64,000 bases of DNA from Ochrobactrum sp. BTU1 (GTDB lineage Bacteria; Pseudomonadota; Alphaproteobacteria; Rhizobiales; Rhizobiaceae). Below, piece by piece: positions 36,514-45,251 of the stretch. The notes under the pieces are model-generated. The model did no database searches. It worked only from the letters and a program-made list of their open reading frames with translations, and was not told the DNA's origin. Every line of letters starts with the position of its first letter. Within the stretch, counting starts at the first letter, position 1. The translations under genes were made by a program, and so were the position numbers. The stretch covers positions 712,001 to 776,000 of the forward strand of contig CP076355.1 in the NCBI GenBank assembly GCA_018798825.1, read 5' to 3'.

Positions 36514-36830
36514 ACAGTGAACGATATGCTTTCCGCATGAAGCTTCATCCCGGTCAGGAAGCAGAATACCGGCGCCGTCATGATGAAATCTGGCCCGAGC
36601 TTATCGATCTGCTGCAGCAATCCGGAGTGTCTGATTATTCGATATGGCTGGATGAGGACACACATATCCTTTTCGGCACGCTTACCCGAACCAAGACGCA
36701 TGACATGGCAGCGTTGCCAGATCATCCGGTCATGAAGAAATGGTGGGCGCATATGGCCGACATCATGGAAACGAATGCCGATAATTCGCCGATTTCCATC
36801 GACCTCAAACCTGTCTTTCATATGCCATGA
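36510..36830 (+). CDS. rhaU: L-rhamnose mutarotase
   Basis: 106 aa, the length of the RhaM/RhaU family. Conserved segments are [20 protein letters not shown] (with the catalytic-region His) and [17 protein letters not shown], and the [12 protein letters not shown] block. Interconverts alpha and beta anomers of L-rhamnose in the cytoplasm, feeding the isomerase. Overlaps both neighbours by 4 nt. Confidence 0.93.
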   Translation: MNSERYAFRMKLHPGQEAEYRRRHDEIWPELIDLLQQSGVSDYSIWLDEDTHILFGTLTRTKTHDMAALPDHPVMKKWWAHMADIMETNADNSPISIDLKPVFHMP

Positions 36831-38188
36831 AACATATTGCCATTCTCGATGTCGGCAAAACCAATGCCAAGACCGTTCTGCTTGATGCAGTAACAGGTGA
36901 AGAGGTTGCCGTGCGGCGCATCCCAAACACAGTGCTGCACGATGGTCCCTATCCGCATTATGATCTGGAGACGCTGTGGGGCTTTTTCCTGAAAAGCCTT
37001 ACCGAGTTTGCAAAAGCCCCGGGCTTTGACGCTATTTCGATTACAACCCATGGTGCGAGTGCAGTATTGCTCGACAAGGATGGCGAGCTTGCCATGCCCA
37101 CGCTTGATTACGAGCATGATTATGGCGCTGAAATCCGTGAAAACTATGCACGCATCAAGCCGGACTTCGCGCTGACTTATTCGCCAACACTTTCGCTGGG
37201 GCTCAATGTCGGCGCACAGCTTCATTACCTGAAGACAGTTTTTCCTGAACAGTTTGCCGAAACGGCGCTGGTCGTGACCTATCCGCAATACTGGGCCTAT
37301 AGGTTGACCGGGGTTCCTGCGGTCGAGCTGACATCACTCGGATGCCATACGGATCTTTGGCTGCCGAAAAGCGGTACTTATTCGTCGCTGGTCGAAAGCC
37401 TTGGCCTTGAGGGCAAGTTTCCGCCGCTGCGATCGGCATTCGATGCGCTGGACAATCTGCTGCCCGAACTCGCGCAGGAGATCGGGCTTGTCGCCACTGT
37501 TCCCGTCTATTGCGGTATCCATGATTCAAACGCCTCCTTACTTGCGCATCTCATGGATCGTGAGCCGCCCTTTTCGGTCGTCTCGACAGGTACATGGGTT
37601 GTGAGTTTTGCAGTTGGCGGTGATCTCGAAGGGCTTGATCCGAAACGCGATACGCTCGCCAATGTCGATGCCTATGGTCGCGCTGTTCCCTCTGCCCGCT
37701 ATATGGGCGGACGCGAATTCGACGTGATGACTGCAAATCTGATGCCCCCGAGCGAAGAAGAGTATGAACGCGTCCTGGATCAGGTTTTGGCACACGGCAT
37801 CATGGCTTTACCTTCTGCTGTGCCGGGTTGCGGGCCGTACCCGGATACTTCGCTACGCTGGTTAAACGCCGAAGATGCAAGACCAGCGGAGCGTTATGTA
37901 GCTTCCTGCCTTTATGCAGCACTGATGACGCAAAGTTGCCTTGAGCTTCTGGGTGCTGATGGTCAAATAATCGTCGAAGGTCCATTCGCGGCAAACAGCA
38001 TCTATCTTCATGCTCTGGCAGGTTTCGCTGGTCGAGATGTGATTGCTGTTTCAGGGACGACAGGGACTGCGATGGGGGCTGCTTTACTTGCCGGAGCTGC
38101 GGTTCCGTCAATCTCTGAACGTATCTTTAGTCCAGCTAATGAAACATATAAAAACTATAAAATACAATGGTTAGATAGCATTAATTAA
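36827..38188 (+). CDS. rhaK: Rhamnulokinase, FGGY family
   Basis: 453 aa. N-terminal phosphate-binding [13 protein letters not shown], the catalytic-region [15 protein letters not shown] and the C-terminal FGGY-family block [20 protein letters not shown]. Phosphorylates L-rhamnulose. In Rhizobium leguminosarum RhaK is also needed for the rhamnose transporter to function, so the fused operon position may be meaningful. Last gene of rhaRSTPQUK, followed by a terminator. Confidence 0.92.
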   Translation: MKHIAILDVGKTNAKTVLLDAVTGEEVAVRRIPNTVLHDGPYPHYDLETLWGFFLKSLTEFAKAPGFDAISITTHGASAVLLDKDGELAMPTLDYEHDYGAEIRENYARIKPDFALTYSPTLSLGLNVGAQLHYLKTVFPEQFAETALVVTYPQYWAYRLTGVPAVELTSLGCHTDLWLPKSGTYSSLVESLGLEGKFPPLRSAFDALDNLLPELAQEIGLVATVPVYCGIHDSNASLLAHLMDREPPFSVVSTGTWVVSFAVGGDLEGLDPKRDTLANVDAYGRAVPSARYMGGREFDVMTANLMPPSEEEYERVLDQVLAHGIMALPSAVPGCGPYPDTSLRWLNAEDARPAERYVASCLYAALMTQSCLELLGADGQIIVEGPFAANSIYLHALAGFAGRDVIAVSGTTGTAMGAALLAGAAVPSISERIFSPANETYKNYKIQWLDSIN

Positions 38189-38207
38189 TAAAGTAATTTA
38201 AATTTAA

Positions 38208-38247
38208 GGCGCCCGGATTTCAAACCAGAAACCCGGGCGTCTTTTTT
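38208..38247 (+). terminator. Intrinsic terminator after rhaK
   Basis: 9-bp stem GGCGCCCGG (38208-38216) and CCGGGCGTC (38233-38241), one G-U pair, followed by TTTTTT at 38242-38247. It lies directly before the stop of the converging MFS gene (38249). Confidence 0.88.
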
Positions 38248-38248
38248 A

Positions 38249-39559
38249 TCAGTTGAGCGCCTTGTCTCGTGTTTCCACATTTATGAAGAAGGCGATTATT
38301 CCCGCAAGCGCCAGCAAGCCTGCAAACATTGCAACAGCCGTATTGAAGCTCTGTGTGACGACAATCGCCAATGCCGAAGGTGCGAGTAATCCGCCAAGGC
38401 GTGCCATAGCGCCTGCCGCGCCCATGCCGCTTGCACGCAATGCTGTCGGATAAAGCTCCGGCGTAAACGCATAAAGCGCGCCCCATGTGCCGAGCAGAGC
38501 AAAGCTCATGATGAGGATCGATGCACCAACCAGGGCAGAGCTTCCGGCGATAGTGAAAAGCGCGCAGGCAGCGGCACTTATGAACAGGAAGCCGATCAGC
38601 GTCTTACGACGGCCCCAAGCCTCGACGCCATATGCGGCCAGCGCATAACCGGGCAGCTGTGCCAGTGCAACGACGACCAGGAAGCCATAACCACGCACGA
38701 AGCCGAAGCCATCACTTGCAAGCTTGGCCGGAATCCATGTGAAGATGCCGTAGTAGGATACAGAAACAAGGAACCATATCGCCAGCGTGGTCAGCGTGCG
38801 CTGACGCAGATTTGGCGAAAGAAGTTTTTCGTTTGTCACCAGAAGCGGTGCATCAAGAACAGCCTTTGGCGGCAGCTCCGGCTTGCCGTTACGCCGCAGA
38901 ACGCGATTCATCACGCTTTTTGCTTCTTGTGTCTGACCGGTTTTGAGCAAATGCATCGGGGATTCAGGAATCCAGATACGCAGCCAGATGCCGATCAAGG
39001 CCGGTGCGGCGGTAACGACGAAAATGTAGCGCCACGCATCGGCCACGCCTGCAAGGCTTGCGGCCCACGCAGCAAGCGCAATGATCACTGTGCCAACAGC
39101 CCAAAAACCTTCGAGCATAACCAGCCAGCGGCCACGATTCTTGGATGGCAGAAATTCTGCCATCATTGCATAATCAACGGGCAAGGTTCCGCCGACCGCG
39201 ATACCGGTCAAAAAGCGAAGGCCGAGAAGAATAGCAAAGTTCGGTGAGAAAGCAGACAGCAAGCCAAACACTGCATCACATGCAACTGTAATGAGAAGAA
39301 CGCGGCGGCGACCATATTTGTCGGCAAGCCTGCCAAACAGTGCTGCACCAATCAGCATTCCGAAGAAGAACAACGTACCAGTCTGCAACGCCTGTGGAAC
39401 GGTGAGGCCGAAAGTTGCGGCGATCGAGGCTGCGGTGAAACCTACCGCTAGGACCTGCATGGCATCTGCAGCCCATACAAGTCCGAATACACCGAGAAGA
39501 TTGCGCTGGAAGGGGCCGGCTCCGGCCTGATCGAGCGTTTGTTCGATTGTAACTTTCAT
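38249..39559 (-). CDS. MFS transporter (sugar-porter / aromatic-acid type)
   Basis: 436 aa from ATG 39559 (AGAGGGGAT upstream); an upstream in-frame start at 39706 would add a charged, unrelated 49-residue extension. About 12 hydrophobic helices. MFS motif A ADKYGRRRV between helices 2 and 3 and its repeat VEAWGRRKTLIG after helix 8, plus PESPMHLLKTGQ before the long central loop, place it near the NiaP/SV2-like and benzoate-type porters. Substrate cannot be assigned. It is divergent from a P1-family peptidase. Confidence 0.85.
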   Translation of the reverse strand: MKVTIEQTLDQAGAGPFQRNLLGVFGLVWAADAMQVLAVGFTAASIAATFGLTVPQALQTGTLFFFGMLIGAALFGRLADKYGRRRVLLITVACDAVFGLLSAFSPNFAILLGLRFLTGIAVGGTLPVDYAMMAEFLPSKNRGRWLVMLEGFWAVGTVIIALAAWAASLAGVADAWRYIFVVTAAPALIGIWLRIWIPESPMHLLKTGQTQEAKSVMNRVLRRNGKPELPPKAVLDAPLLVTNEKLLSPNLRQRTLTTLAIWFLVSVSYYGIFTWIPAKLASDGFGFVRGYGFLVVVALAQLPGYALAAYGVEAWGRRKTLIGFLFISAAACALFTIAGSSALVGASILIMSFALLGTWGALYAFTPELYPTALRASGMGAAGAMARLGGLLAPSALAIVVTQSFNTAVAMFAGLLALAGIIAFFINVETRDKALN

Positions 39560-39784
39560 GCCGCGATGATCCCCTCTTTCCGGCCGAAATTCTACGGTGC
39601 TTTTGCTGCGCCTCTCAGCCTCGTCTGTCAATCGCGATTTGATCGAAATAAGACGCTTTTGCTTAAAATGAGCATAAGTATCTTTAACGTGCGGTTTTCT
39701 GGTCACGCCTCAATGTCTGTTTGTGAGTTTCGCGCGATCTCAAAAGCGTCTAGGACTGTTCATATATTGAAGTGGGATGAGAGC

Positions 39785-40819
39785 ATGACCTATACGGCAA
39801 GAGATTTTGGTATCGTTTGTGGAACAATGCCAACAGGCGATAAGAACGTTATCACCGATGTTCCGGGTGTTCTGGTTGGACAACACACAGTTAAAGATGG
39901 TGACATCAATACCGGCGTCACGGCCATCATGCCTCACAGCGGCAATCTCTATCGGCAGAAAGTTCTTGGCGCCTGCGATATCATCAACGGCTTTGGCAAA
40001 AGCATCGGTCTGATGCAGGTGGAGGAATTGGGCACTATCGAGACCCCTATTCTGCTTACCAATACGTTCGGCGTCGGAACTTGCGCCAATACCCTTATTC
40101 GTGAGGCAATTGCCGCAAATCCTGATATCGGCAGGACGACCGCAACCGTCAATCCCGTTGTTCTCGAGTGTAATGATGGGCCATTCAATGACATTCAAGC
40201 TTTGGCGATAACTGAGGATCATGCGCGGCTAGCACTTGGAAATGCCAGCAATCGCTTCCTTCAGGGCAATGTCGGTGCAGGAACCGGCATGACATGCTTC
40301 GGTTTCAAGGGGGGTGTTGGTAGTGCATCTCGTCGGTTTGATCTGAATGGCGAAGTCTATCACCTTGGCATTCTGGCGCTCACAAATTTTGGGCGCACTG
40401 GCGATCTGATTCTGCCGGATGGGCGCAGGCCATCGCCAAAGACCATTGCGCAATCGGAAAAAGGCTCGGTCATCCTTGTGCTCGCAACCGATGTGCCGCT
40501 CGAACATCGGCAATTAAAGCGTGTTTCGAAACGTTGTGGTGCGGGATTGGCTCGCCTCGGTGCTTTCTGGGGCAATGGCAGCGGCGATATTGCGATTGGT
40601 TTTTCAACGGCTGCAACATTCGATCACGATGAAGCATCCGACTTGATCTCATTAAAGGCTCTGAACGAGAATCGTATCGACATTCTTTTCCGGGCCGCCG
40701 CTGAGGCCGCGCAGGAGGCCGTGCTGAATTCCATGTGTGCGGCTGAAACCTTTGTTGGTCGTGGCGGAAATCGCCGCATTTCCTTGGCGGATTGGCTTAA
40801 AAGTTCCGAGTCTCACTGA
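39785..40819 (+). CDS. P1 family (S58, DmpA/BapA-type) aminopeptidase
   Basis: 344 aa from ATG 39785, preceded by GGGATGAGAG; the longer frame back to 39539 overlaps the MFS start and lacks family character. DmpA-family features: ITDVPGVLVGQHTVKDGDIN, the central GNVGAGTGMTCFGFKGG block, and the G179-S180 pair that matches the self-cleavage site creating an N-terminal nucleophile Ser in DmpA. It would cleave itself into two chains and hydrolyse N-terminal D- or beta-amino acids. No signal peptide. The divergent MFS carrier may move its substrate or product (inference). Confidence 0.88.
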   Translation: MTYTARDFGIVCGTMPTGDKNVITDVPGVLVGQHTVKDGDINTGVTAIMPHSGNLYRQKVLGACDIINGFGKSIGLMQVEELGTIETPILLTNTFGVGTCANTLIREAIAANPDIGRTTATVNPVVLECNDGPFNDIQALAITEDHARLALGNASNRFLQGNVGAGTGMTCFGFKGGVGSASRRFDLNGEVYHLGILALTNFGRTGDLILPDGRRPSPKTIAQSEKGSVILVLATDVPLEHRQLKRVSKRCGAGLARLGAFWGNGSGDIAIGFSTAATFDHDEASDLISLKALNENRIDILFRAAAEAAQEAVLNSMCAAETFVGRGGNRRISLADWLKSSESH

Positions 40820-40830
40820 GTCTGATGAAA

Positions 40831-40859
40831 GAGCCGTGGCAGTACAGCTTCCACGGCTC
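40831..40859 (+). terminator. Hairpin after the P1 peptidase gene
   Basis: Perfect 9-bp stem GAGCCGTGG (40831-40839) and CCACGGCTC (40851-40859), 12 bp after the stop. The bases that follow are A-rich rather than T-rich, so termination would be weak. Confidence 0.45.
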
Positions 40860-41089
40860 GTAAAAACGAGCAGAAGTTTTCTGATTTTTTAATAAAATAG
40901 ATTATTTTAAATCTATATCGTATTGTTATTTAATAATAAAATGTGATTGTATTATACAAGTTAATGCCCTGGGTCGATTGATGGGACCAAAGAAATTTGT
41001 CGGTTTTGAGTGAATTATGAAGGGGGTTGTTAACCTTCATTTTTTATTACTAAGGCTCCTTCAGGCGACATATCTATGGTTCGGGTATC

Positions 41090-43645
41090 ATGCGTAATTT
41101 GAGAGAAAATCTTCCCCATACAGATGGAAATCGTGCAGAGTCTGCTCCAGAGCAGAAGCCGCAGCGCGACCCGTTGGGAGCGCATTCGCCAAATTCGGAC
41201 GGGACGTGGAAATCGTATTTTTCACTCGGTGCGAATGTGCGTTTTACCCGCACGCCAGAGATTGATCTGGTGCGTCGTCGCGGTGAAGATCTGCCGGATA
41301 TCAATGGTCGTGCGAAGCCTGCAGAGGTGGAAGCTGATCATGCTCCGGTCGAGATCGAAAAAGTTGCGGAAGCTCAGCCAATGGCTGTTGCTGCTCTTCA
41401 GCAGTCCGTTTCACAGAATATGGTTCGCACACCCGTCGCGCCCGTGCCGCCTGTTCTGACGACCGTACCAGCCGAAACCGTAGTCCAGCCTGCGGAAGTA
41501 GCGCCTGTTTTGGCTGCCCAATCGATTGATGTTCAGCCTGTAGCGAATGTAGCCGCAGCTATCTCGGCATTCTCACATTTGTCGGATTTTGCTTTTTGGG
41601 AAAGCTTTGATTTTGATGCCGTGCCAGTTCAGTCTGTTGCCGTTATTACAGAAGTTGAAGAGGTTGAAGAAGTTGCAACGCCAAAGCGTGCTGCGCCGAC
41701 TGTTGAATCGATCATCGCACAGTTCCGCACGGTTGAATGGAACAAGGGTAAGTCTCAGGAGGCTCCTGCTGCTGTCGTAGAACAGCCTGCTCCGGTTGCT
41801 GAAGTTGCTCATCCAGACCAGACTGCTCCAGCTCCACAGCCAGTTGCTATACCCGTTGCAGAAGTGGTGATTGAATCACCTCGTGCGCTTATCGAAGAGG
41901 CTGCACCTCAGGCACCTGTCGAAGTCGTCACTGATGTTGCTGCTGAAGCAACGGAAGATCAAGGCGTGCTTACTGCCGCTGAAGCAGAAGAGCATGTGGT
42001 CGAGGACGTTGTGGCTCCTGAACCTGTTGCAGAAATGTCAAAGGTTGAAGCCCCTACGAAGACAGCCCCTTCAATCGCTCTTTATCAGCCGCAGCCCCTC
42101 CCCCGGACAGAAGCTGTCGTCATGCATGGCGACTATGAATTTCCGCCGCGTGACCTGCTGCAGGAACCGCCTTCGCTCGATGGCAATGTCATCACGCAGG
42201 AAATGCTTGAGCGCAGTGCTGGCCTTCTCGAAAGCGTGCTTGAAGACTTCGGTGTGCGTGGTGAAATCATCCATGTTCGTCCTGGCCCTGTCGTCACACT
42301 CTATGAGTTTGAACCAGCTCCCGGCGTTAAGTCGTCCCGCGTGATAGGTCTTGCTGATGATATTGCGCGTTCGATGTCGGCACTCTCTGCACGTGTTGCC
42401 GTTGTTCCGGGGCGTAACGTCATTGGCATCGAACTACCAAATGCCAATCGCGAGACCGTCTATCTGCGCGAAATGATTGACTCCCGCACCTTCGAATCCT
42501 CGAACTACCGCCTGCCGCTTTGTCTGGGCAAAGGCATCGGTGGTGAGCCGATCATCGCAGAACTTGCGAAGATGCCTCACCTGCTCGTAGCAGGCACCAC
42601 CGGTTCGGGTAAGTCTGTCGCCATCAATACGATGATTCTGTCGCTCCTCTACCGCTTCAAACCGGAAGAATGCCGCCTTATCATGGTCGATCCGAAGATG
42701 CTGGAACTCTCCATCTATGATGGCATTCCGCACCTGCTGACGCCAGTTGTGACCGATCCGAAGAAGGCCGTTGTGGCTCTGAAATGGGCCGTGCGCGAAA
42801 TGGAAGACCGCTATCGCAAGATGGCACGTCTGGGCGTTCGCAACATCGAAGGCTTCAATCAGCGTGCAGCGTCTGCAAAGGGCAAAGGCGAAACCGTCAT
42901 GTGCACGGTGCAGTCCGGCTTTGACAAGGAAACCGGCGAAGCAACCTATGTTCAGGAAGAACTCGACCTGACGCCAATGCCATATATCGTCGTGATTATT
43001 GACGAAATGGCCGACCTGATGATGGTTGCCGGCAAGGACATTGAAGGTGCTGTACAACGTCTTGCACAGATGGCGCGTGCTGCTGGTATCCACCTTATCA
43101 TGGCAACGCAGCGTCCTTCTGTTGACGTTATCACCGGTACGATCAAGGCTAACTTCCCGACCCGTATTTCGTTCCAGGTCACGTCTAAGATCGACAGCCG
43201 TACTATTCTTGGTGAAATGGGTGCAGAACAGCTTCTCGGGCAGGGCGATATGCTGCATATGGCCGGCGGTGGCCGCATTGTTCGCGTCCATGGACCATTC
43301 GTTTCGGATGAAGAAGTTGAAAAGGTCGTCAATCATCTGAAAGAACAGGGTCGTCCTGATTATCTGGCGACTGTCACCGAAGACGAGGAAGATGAAGATG
43401 CCGTGCAGGACACTGCAGTCTTCGATGCTTCGGCCATGGCTTCGGAAGACAGTGACGATGTCTATGAACAGGCTGTGAAGGTTGTTTTGCGTGATAAGAA
43501 GTGCTCGACTTCTTACATCCAGCGTCGCCTCGGCATTGGTTACAACCGCGCGGCTTCACTTGTCGAGCGTATGGAACAGGAAGGCCTTGTCGGTGCGGCT
43601 AACCATGTTGGTAAGCGTGAAATCCTCACTGGCAACCGCGATTAA
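41090..43645 (+). CDS. ftsK: FtsK/SpoIIIE-type DNA translocase without N-terminal membrane helices
   Basis: 851 aa. Residues 1-~340 are low-complexity, rich in Pro, Ala, Val and Glu, with no hydrophobic helix, unlike typical FtsK whose first ~200 residues have four membrane segments. Residues ~360-760 are the RecA-like motor: Walker A GTTGSGKS at 502-509, Walker [12 protein letters not shown] near 635, and [13 protein letters not shown]. The C-terminal ~65 residues (after a short acidic linker) are the DNA-reading gamma winged helix ([19 protein letters not shown]). Pumps DNA toward dif and activates XerCD at division. Rhizobial genomes often carry a second, membrane FtsK elsewhere; this could be the soluble paralogue. 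Confidence 0.9.
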   Translation: MRNLRENLPHTDGNRAESAPEQKPQRDPLGAHSPNSDGTWKSYFSLGANVRFTRTPEIDLVRRRGEDLPDINGRAKPAEVEADHAPVEIEKVAEAQPMAVAALQQSVSQNMVRTPVAPVPPVLTTVPAETVVQPAEVAPVLAAQSIDVQPVANVAAAISAFSHLSDFAFWESFDFDAVPVQSVAVITEVEEVEEVATPKRAAPTVESIIAQFRTVEWNKGKSQEAPAAVVEQPAPVAEVAHPDQTAPAPQPVAIPVAEVVIESPRALIEEAAPQAPVEVVTDVAAEATEDQGVLTAAEAEEHVVEDVVAPEPVAEMSKVEAPTKTAPSIALYQPQPLPRTEAVVMHGDYEFPPRDLLQEPPSLDGNVITQEMLERSAGLLESVLEDFGVRGEIIHVRPGPVVTLYEFEPAPGVKSSRVIGLADDIARSMSALSARVAVVPGRNVIGIELPNANRETVYLREMIDSRTFESSNYRLPLCLGKGIGGEPIIAELAKMPHLLVAGTTGSGKSVAINTMILSLLYRFKPEECRLIMVDPKMLELSIYDGIPHLLTPVVTDPKKAVVALKWAVREMEDRYRKMARLGVRNIEGFNQRAASAKGKGETVMCTVQSGFDKETGEATYVQEELDLTPMPYIVVIIDEMADLMMVAGKDIEGAVQRLAQMARAAGIHLIMATQRPSVDVITGTIKANFPTRISFQVTSKIDSRTILGEMGAEQLLGQGDMLHMAGGGRIVRVHGPFVSDEEVEKVVNHLKEQGRPDYLATVTEDEEDEDAVQDTAVFDASAMASEDSDDVYEQAVKVVLRDKKCSTSYIQRRLGIGYNRAASLVERMEQEGLVGAANHVGKREILTGNRD

Positions 43646-43669
43646 GTGATCGGATTATAGATTGCAGAA

Positions 43670-43698
43670 GCCGGGTCGTTTCAACGATCCGGCCTTTT
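43670..43698 (+). terminator. Intrinsic terminator after ftsK
   Basis: Stem GCCGGGTCG (43670-43678) and CGATCCGGC (43685-43693), one G-U pair, followed by CTTTTATT. It is 25 bp past the ftsK stop. Confidence 0.8.
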
Positions 43699-43741
43699 AT
43701 TATGCGTGTGCAATGACTTACGCAGGGTTGTATTTGGTGCT

Positions 43742-43769
43742 TGTCAACCACCCCAATAAGGTTAATACT
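43742..43769 (+). promoter_or_regulatory. Candidate sigma-70 promoter for the 59-codon ORF
   Basis: TTGTCA at 43742-43747 and TAATAC at 43764-43769, 16-bp spacing. It lies after the ftsK terminator and ~80 bp before the small ORF, which would otherwise have no promoter. Confidence 0.4.
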
Positions 43770-43850
43770 TAGTTCATTCGCACATTCTTGACTACCGGAC
43801 GGAGTAGCCGTTGAGGCTCCTACCGCGCCCAAAAACAGGGAGAATGATCG

Positions 43851-44030
43851 ATGAGAAGCATCACAATTGGACCAAGTGCAAAGCCTACCCCTGTAACGAC
43901 ACAGATGCTGCAGAATGCTCAAACTCAGATGCAGCAACCTTCTGACGATAAAACACAGGTTTGCAATGTTCTACGTCTTTCTAAGGGCGGTTACTCACAT
44001 CGCAGACGCAGAGTTCATAAAAACGCATAA
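43851..44030 (+). CDS. Small basic protein of unknown function (59 aa)
   Basis: ATG 43851 with AGGGAGAA 6-13 nt upstream. 59 codons: a Thr/Pro/Gln-rich N-terminal half (IGPSAKPTPVTTQ, repeats of QMQQ type) and a basic C-terminus GGYSHRRRRVHKNA. One Cys. It has its own promoter candidate, strong ribosome site and a following terminator, so it is likely expressed. No family recognised; the basic tail suggests binding to nucleic acid or membrane, which is only a guess. Confidence 0.55.
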   Translation: MRSITIGPSAKPTPVTTQMLQNAQTQMQQPSDDKTQVCNVLRLSKGGYSHRRRRVHKNA

Positions 44031-44049
44031 TTAAATCTTAAAATATTCA

Positions 44050-44090
44050 AGCGCCGCATCCGGTCAGAGGGGTGTCGGCGCTGTTTCTTA
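44050..44090 (+). terminator. Terminator after the 59-codon ORF
   Basis: Stem AGCGCCG (44050-44056) and CGGCGCT (44076-44082) with further partial pairing inside, followed by GTTTCTTATT. It is 20 bp past the small ORF stop. Confidence 0.65.
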
Positions 44091-44186
44091 TTGATCAATC
44101 ACGTAGTTTTGCCCCGGCCGCCCTTTATTACAGCGCGCAGCTGGAGTATTTCAAACAGCAATTCTCCCCATCTCCCAGGAATAATC

Positions 44187-44945
44187 ATGACAACGCCCAT
44201 GCAAGCCAGTTCAACATCGCAAAAGAAGAAATCACGCTTCTTCCTTGGCTTCATGGCTGTTTTGGGGGCGCTGTTTTTCGCGTTGTTTCTGAGCCTCGGC
44301 ATCTGGCAAGTCGAGCGCCTGCATTGGAAGCTCGACTTGATTGCCCGCGTTGATGCGCGCGTTCATTCGGAGCCGGTCGCTGCTCCGGGCAAAGACGATT
44401 GGGCCAATGTCAATCAGGCCGATGACGAGTACCGGCATGTCACGCTGACCGGCTCTTACCTCAATGACAAGGAAGTGCTGGTTCGTGCGCTGACTGAACG
44501 CGGTTCAGGCTTTTGGGTGCTGACGCCGTTGCGTTCAGATGATGGTACACTGACCTTCATCAATCGTGGTTTCATTCCTGATACCAAGCGCGATCCATCT
44601 TCACGCGTAGAAACGCAAATCGCGGGCGAGACGACCGTAACTGGCCTTCTGCGCATGCCGGAGCCTGATGGCTTCTTCCTTCGTCCCAACGACCCTGCCC
44701 GCAATGATTGGAATTCGCGAGATGTCAAAGCTTTCGCTGAAAAAGAAGGCTTGGGGACAGTCGCGCCCTATTTCATTGATGCAGATAATAACTCCAATCC
44801 GGGCAACGTGCCTATTGGCGGGCTTACGGTTGTTACCTTCCGCAACAACCATCTCTCTTATGCAATCACATGGTTTGCGCTTGCAGCCATGATTGCCGGT
44901 GCTGCCATTTTGGTATGGCGGTACGAGCGCAAATCAAAGGACTAA
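44187..44945 (+). CDS. SURF1-family cytochrome oxidase assembly protein
   Basis: 252 aa from ATG 44187, with AGGA 7 nt upstream; an upstream in-frame start (44091) lies in the terminator region. Two membrane helices, residues ~21-42 and ~224-243, bracket a periplasmic domain. SURF1 marks: LGIWQVERLHWK, TFINRGFIP and NNHLSYAITWFALA. Assists heme a insertion into cytochrome oxidase subunit I. No oxidase genes lie alongside, although cytochrome bd genes are ~6 kb away; SURF1 acts on heme-copper, not bd, oxidases. Confidence 0.9.
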   Translation: MTTPMQASSTSQKKKSRFFLGFMAVLGALFFALFLSLGIWQVERLHWKLDLIARVDARVHSEPVAAPGKDDWANVNQADDEYRHVTLTGSYLNDKEVLVRALTERGSGFWVLTPLRSDDGTLTFINRGFIPDTKRDPSSRVETQIAGETTVTGLLRMPEPDGFFLRPNDPARNDWNSRDVKAFAEKEGLGTVAPYFIDADNNSNPGNVPIGGLTVVTFRNNHLSYAITWFALAAMIAGAAILVWRYERKSKD

Positions 44946-44947
44946 TT

Positions 44948-44982
44948 CCAACACTCCATCAGTATGAGTAATGGAGTGTTGG
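44948..44982 (+). terminator. Hairpin after SURF1
   Basis: Perfect 12-bp stem CCAACACTCCAT (44948-44959) and ATGGAGTGTTGG (44971-44982), loop of 11, starting 3 bp after the stop. Only TT follows, so it may protect the mRNA end as much as terminate. Confidence 0.6.
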
Positions 44983-45042
44983 TTAAGTCCGAGTGGAGAT
45001 TGAACTTTTTCAAGGCGTGATGCGTCAGCATATTGGGCCGCG

Positions 45043-45097
45043 TTGGTATAAAGGCGTGCCTCCCGAAAGTGGAAGCCGATTTTGGTATAAAGACGTG
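45043..45097. repeat. Short direct repeat, 39-bp period
   Basis: TTGGTATAAAGGCGTG (45043-45058) recurs as TTGGTATAAAGACGTG (45082-45097), 15 of 16 identical. The unit between contains GAAAGTGGAAGCCGATTT, reminiscent of the dispersed AAGTGGNNNCCGGTTTT palindromic repeats of Brucellaceae; likely a degenerate remnant. No gene is present in 44946-45251. Confidence 0.45.
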
Positions 45098-45190
45098 TTC
45101 TAGAGCGTGTCGCAGTTAATTGTATACGCTGCGCTCTCTCTCTATCTCTTTGCTTTTGCTCATGTCGTTATGGGATCGTCGCGGAATTAA

Positions 45191-45228
45191 GAAATCAGTC
45201 CTGTGGACTGATTTCTCCGCGAAAGCGG
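45191..45228. repeat. Two adjacent hairpins downstream of the bkd operon
   Basis: GAAATCAGTCC (45191-45201) pairs perfectly with GGACTGATTTC (45205-45215), loop TGT; CCGC-GAAA-GCGG follows at 45217-45228. On the minus strand the first is the last structure after the E3 stop and is followed by TTAATT, so it may terminate the bkd operon. The sequence also looks like a dispersed repeat unit. Confidence 0.5.
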
Positions 45229-45251
45229 TTCTCAATTTTCCGCGACATGCT

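Noticed and set aside
38208..38247. Bidirectional terminator for the MFS gene
   Set aside because: The T-run exists only on the plus strand; assigned to rhaK alone.
42434..43336. 300-codon minus-strand ORF antisense to the FtsK motor
   Set aside because: Shadow of the conserved motor domain.
45043..45097. CRISPR-like repeat
   Set aside because: Only two copies of 16 bp with a 23-bp gap and no cas genes.
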